DNA of 18,943 nucleotides, from positions 1-18,943 of the forward strand of contig DAOSUS010000056.1 of NCBI GenBank assembly GCA_035378955.1. Reading direction: 5' to 3'. Below are positions 16,093-18,943 of the stretch, piece after piece. Every line of letters starts with the position of its first letter. Position 1 is the stretch's first letter. The position numbers were made by a program, and so were the translations under genes. Origin of the DNA: Candidatus Hydrogenedens sp. GTDB lineage: Bacteria > Hydrogenedentota > Hydrogenedentia > Hydrogenedentales > Hydrogenedentaceae. The notes under the pieces were generated by a model, which saw only the letters and a program-made list of their open reading frames with translations, was not told the origin of the DNA and made no database searches.

Positions 16093-16827
16093 ATGTCCAT
16101 CCGTATAATCATACATACATTTCCTTCACCGGAAGAAAATTTGTCTGCAGAGGAATTTCTTTTTTATCAGAAAAATCAAGGTGATGGAGAAGATATTCTT
16201 CGTATCTGGGAAAGTGAGGTTTATTTTGTCGTTTTAGGTAGTTCTCAATATGTAAATGAAGAAATTTTTTTGGATAGATGTAAGTTTTATGGTATAAAAA
16301 TTCTGCGTAGATGTAGTGCAGGTGGTGCTGTTTTGCAAGGTCCTGGTTGCCTTAATTTTTCTCTTTTCTTAAACCTTGACAGATACCCTCAATTACGAAA
16401 TATTCGTGATTCGTATCATTTTTTATTATCTAAATTAATTGCCACTTTATATCAAGAATGGGGATTAGAAACGGCTATTGAAGGGATTAGTGATTTGTGT
16501 TATATGGGAAAGAAAATTTCGGGTAATGCTCAAAGAAGGAATAGTAAAGTCCTATTGCATCATGGAACATTACTTTATCGTTTGGATTATGAGTTATTGG
16601 AAGATGTTTTAAAGATACCCAAGATACAACCCGAATATAGAGCAGGAAGAACACACAAAGATTTTGTTGGAACTTTACCTCTTTCCAAAGAAGAAATTAC
16701 CGACTGCGTATTGAAAACATTTGCTTTAGATGGTTTTTATTCTACTTTTACAAATACAGAAATAAAGGGAATACAACAACTTGTAGATAGCAAATACAGT
16801 AAAGAAGATTGGAACTTTAAGAGGTAG
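16093..16827 (+). CDS. Lipoate-protein ligase A / octanoyltransferase family (biotin/lipoate ligase fold)
   Basis: The 244-aa protein has the LplA-type catalytic core: LRRCSAGGAVLQGPGCLNFS (71-90), corresponding to the RR-x-GGG-type lipoyl-AMP site, and SDLCYMGKKISGNAQRR (133-149), with K141 placed like the catalytic lysine of E. coli LplA, followed by LLHHGTLLY (154-162). It lacks the extra C-terminal domain of the 338-aa E. coli enzyme, so it may be a ligase acting on free lipoate or octanoate, part of a two-subunit ligase, or a LipM/LipL-type transferase; C136 near the conserved lysine is worth noting for the last option. No lipoate-dependent enzyme gene is nearby. AGGA lies 9 nt before the ATG. 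It is divergent from pilT (about 90 nt between them) and its last 11 nt overlap the end of convergent tsaD. Confidence 0.85.
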   Translation: MSIRIIIHTFPSPEENLSAEEFLFYQKNQGDGEDILRIWESEVYFVVLGSSQYVNEEIFLDRCKFYGIKILRRCSAGGAVLQGPGCLNFSLFLNLDRYPQLRNIRDSYHFLLSKLIATLYQEWGLETAIEGISDLCYMGKKISGNAQRRNSKVLLHHGTLLYRLDYELLEDVLKIPKIQPEYRAGRTHKDFVGTLPLSKEEITDCVLKTFALDGFYSTFTNTEIKGIQQLVDSKYSKEDWNFKR

Positions 16828-17827
16828 AAATATATCCGTTTAATGGAAGTGAGGGATTGGCTGTAAAAGAGAAATCGGCTGAATATCCCTTTTTAAGTCG
16901 AAAATATCCTGCGGATGCAATCATGGCTCCATTGTCTAAACAATATTTAAATTCGGGTAAAAACACATCAATATCTAATTCTTCTTTCAATCTTTTTCTT
17001 AGAAGAGCATTGGCTGATACTCCTCCTGCAACTACCAATTTTTTTAATCCTGTTTTTTTTAGTGCATTCTTTGTTTTGGCTACCAAGACATCAATAGCAC
17101 TCCATTGGAAACTTGCTGCAATATCAGAAATCCACTGCGTCGTTCTATCTTTTTCTGGGACTTCTCTCACTTTATATAAAACGGCGGTTTTTAATCCACT
17201 ATAACTAAATTCTAATGATTCACTATTGGCAAGTCCCTGAGGAAAGGAACAATATTTGGGATTACCGTTTTCTGCACTTTTTTGTATTGAAGGTCCTCCC
17301 GGATATAGGAGACCTAATATGCGAGCAACTTTATCAAAACATTCCCCTACTGCATCATCTCTGGTATTTCCTATAATTTCATACTGATGAGGTAATTTAC
17401 ATTCAATTAATAATGTATGACCACCGCTTACAACAAGAGACAAAAAAGGATATTCGGGTTTGTGTTCAAGTAACATAGATGCGAAAATATGACCCTCAAT
17501 ATGATGGATAGGTATAATAGGTATTTTCCTGCTCCATGCAAATGACTTTGCAAAATTTACCCCTACCAACAAAGAACCCATAAGACCGGGACCTTGAGTA
17601 ACTGCGACGGCATCCGGTTCATAATTAGTTTCCTCTAATACTTTCCTGATTAATCTGGAAATATGTATTAAGTGTTGGCGAGATGCGATTTCGGGAACAA
17701 CTCCACCAAAGTCAGCATGAATAGGAACCTGACTTGCCAGATAATTTACAATAACTTCCTGACCTTCTTTAACAATAGCAACCCCTGTTTCATCACACGA
17801 TGTTTCTATCCCCAGAACATATTTCAT
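16817..17827 (-). CDS. tsaD: tRNA N6-threonylcarbamoyladenosine transferase TsaD
   Basis: This 336-aa, full-length member of the Kae1/Qri7/TsaD family catalyses the transfer of the threonylcarbamoyl group from TC-AMP to A37 of ANN-reading tRNAs, with TsaB and TsaE in bacteria. The N-terminal GIETSCDETGVAIV (6-19), the metal-binding HHIEGH (H109 and H113), VSGGHT (133-138), FSYSGLKTAV (207-216), VAGGVSANALLRK (266-278) and CLDNGAMIA with D298 are all present, so it should be active. The start overlaps the stop of the upstream polysaccharide deacetylase by 4 nt (ATGA at 17824-17827), implying translational coupling. The 3' end overlaps the convergent lipoate ligase-family gene by 11 nt, leaving no room for a separate terminator. 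Confidence 0.97.
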   Translation of the reverse strand: MKYVLGIETSCDETGVAIVKEGQEVIVNYLASQVPIHADFGGVVPEIASRQHLIHISRLIRKVLEETNYEPDAVAVTQGPGLMGSLLVGVNFAKSFAWSRKIPIIPIHHIEGHIFASMLLEHKPEYPFLSLVVSGGHTLLIECKLPHQYEIIGNTRDDAVGECFDKVARILGLLYPGGPSIQKSAENGNPKYCSFPQGLANSESLEFSYSGLKTAVLYKVREVPEKDRTTQWISDIAASFQWSAIDVLVAKTKNALKKTGLKKLVVAGGVSANALLRKRLKEELDIDVFLPEFKYCLDNGAMIASAGYFRLKKGYSADFSFTANPSLPLNGYISTS

Positions 17828-18942
17828 TCAAACATCTCCGAAACATGAACTAATTCAAATCCTTGTTCTTCAAATTTAGGAAGTTCTTCTTTCAGCACTT
17901 TTATAGTTAAATCTCTGAAATGACCTATCCCTATAGCTTTCCCTTTTTTCTTCGCTATCTTTTTTAGTATTTCGAGACTTTCTTTTATTTTAGATGTAGT
18001 ATATTCATGGTCTAAAAATATATCTCTTTGTAAAGCCGGAACTCCTTCATCTTTCGCCACTTGATATGCTTTACTTCCTCCAACAACGACACTATCAACA
18101 AAAAACATTTTTTTTTCTTTGAGAACCTTCATAAAGGATTTTAATGGAACTTCTTTTAATGTAAACACACCTCCTGTATGATTATTTACACCTTTTGCAT
18201 CTGGGATTTGTTCCAATGCGTTTTCTGTTTTTTCCTCAATTTCTTTTTCTGACATATTTACAAGTAATTCGCAAGGGAAAGACCCCTTTTTTACTCCTTG
18301 TTTTGTTTGCATGGGCATATGGAGCATTATTTCAAAGCCTTTCTCCTGGGCTTTTTTTGCTAATTCTTTATTATATCTTGTATCAGGAAGAATAGAAATA
18401 TTTAATTTATTTAATAATTCTAATGCAGGGTCTTCTTCCGGATTACGATAGCCACCATCATCTAATATAATAGCGACTTTGGGTTTTTGTGTTTCTTTAT
18501 CACCTACACTATTGTTTTCTTCATTACTTAAACTTTTCTCCTCTTGTATATTTTGATTGGGAAAGATTACAGGTTCAAAATATTCTTTAATAAATTTATT
18601 TACAGGATAATTAGTTGATAATGAAGTTTTTATTTCGGAGGTTGTTTCATGACTAAAATTTTCTGAAAACTTTTGAATACTTATAGTCAGTATATTTTTG
18701 CTATCAATATAAATACTATGTTCTAAAACATTTTTTTCTTTATCTACATTCGTTTTTATTTCTGAAGAAGGAAATTTTTTTGAAACAATTCCTTTTATAT
18801 CTGCTAAAAGCATATTATCATCAATATCCGAGGGTAGGAATAATAAATACTTCTTATGAAACCACATATTACTACCATCTGAAATAGGTTCAGGAAGGCT
18901 TTCTACAAATTCTGTGCTGGATACATAGCGAGTTAATAATAA
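17824..18942 (-). CDS. Divergent polysaccharide deacetylase family protein (YibQ/PF04748-like), 5' end outside window
   Basis: The C-terminal domain matches the divergent polysaccharide deacetylase family: VAIILDDGG (numbering from the Met at 18867: 131-139, D136-D137), MLHMPMQT (181-188; usually PMEP), GVNNHTGG (226-233), FFVDSVV (255-261), RDIFLDHE (281-288) and AIGIGHFRDLTIKVL (311-325). The fold is that of NodB-like carbohydrate esterases with altered metal sites; the biochemical function of the family is poorly defined and the proteins are usually exported. An ATG at 18867 would give 347 aa, but the frame stays open for a further 25 codons to the right edge (including TRYVSSTEF and SLPEPISDGS), and this ATG has no SD. 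I therefore treat the gene as truncated by the window, with a longer N-terminal region probably holding a membrane anchor. The stop overlaps the tsaD start by 4 nt. Confidence 0.85.
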   Translation of the reverse strand, partial: LLLTRYVSSTEFVESLPEPISDGSNMWFHKKYLLFLPSDIDDNMLLADIKGIVSKKFPSSEIKTNVDKEKNVLEHSIYIDSKNILTISIQKFSENFSHETTSEIKTSLSTNYPVNKFIKEYFEPVIFPNQNIQEEKSLSNEENNSVGDKETQKPKVAIILDDGGYRNPEEDPALELLNKLNISILPDTRYNKELAKKAQEKGFEIMLHMPMQTKQGVKKGSFPCELLVNMSEKEIEEKTENALEQIPDAKGVNNHTGGVFTLKEVPLKSFMKVLKEKKMFFVDSVVVGGSKAYQVAKDEGVPALQRDIFLDHEYTTSKIKESLEILKKIAKKKGKAIGIGHFRDLTIKVLKEELPKFEEQGFELVHVSEMFE

Positions 18943-18943
18943 A

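Noticed and set aside
18108..18116. Nine-base homopolymer in the deacetylase gene as a phase-variation tract
   Set aside because: Runs of 7-9 A/T are common in this AT-rich DNA, the tract lies in a Lys-rich stretch of an intact frame, and nothing suggests switching.
1..18943. CRISPR arrays, tRNA or rRNA genes, insertion sequences, integrase or toxin-antitoxin genes
   Set aside because: No regularly spaced direct repeats, cloverleaf-like segments, transposase motifs or terminal inverted repeats were recognised on either strand; the window reads as ordinary chromosomal genes.

Overview
The window is about one-third G+C and densely coded. It looks like a chromosomal segment of a Gram-negative (diderm) bacterium: it encodes a complete tripartite RND efflux system with an outer-membrane factor, a FadL/OmpP1-type outer-membrane barrel, two predicted lipoproteins and envelope-glycan enzymes. 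I cannot name the organism. The lipoate ligase-family protein resembles, from memory, forms seen in Planctomycetes-like or other deep-branching lineages, and the general gene style would fit an uncultivated PVC-like or Hydrogenedentota-like bacterium. That is a weak inference. I see no rRNA, tRNA, CRISPR array, transposase or phage gene.

Left, plus strand (1-4245): the C-terminal end of a WecA/TagO/MraY-type glycosyl-1-phosphate transferase, a very large O-antigen ligase/polymerase-type membrane protein (966 aa) with a long C-terminal periplasmic tail, and a complete M24 aminopeptidase P/prolidase. The first two suggest undecaprenyl-linked surface polysaccharide assembly. The third is probably a passenger on the transcript.

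Middle, minus strand (12384 down to 4251): one apparent operon, TetR regulator - TolC-like lipoprotein - AcrA-like lipoprotein - AcrB-like RND pump - secreted clan GH-A-like glycosidase, with spacings from -14 to +13 nt. A near-consensus promoter (TTGATT-17-TATAAT) lies upstream of the regulator, and its -35 box sits inside a 15-nt palindrome, a good candidate autoregulatory operator. The pump lacks the usual pair of acidic residues in TM4 and the TM10 lysine used for proton relay in AcrB. Upstream, transcribed in the same direction, is a FadL/OmpP1-family barrel.

Right, minus strand (15999 down to 13906): a PilT-type retraction ATPase followed by a secreted protein with a carbohydrate-binding-like domain plus coiled coil, then a 40-aa single-span membrane protein whose start overlaps the preceding stop (ATGA). 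No other pilus gene is present. This trio is the least explained module in the window.

Far right: a plus-strand lipoate-protein ligase-family gene converges on TsaD (t6A tRNA modification). TsaD overlaps by 4 nt a divergent polysaccharide deacetylase whose reading frame runs off the right edge.
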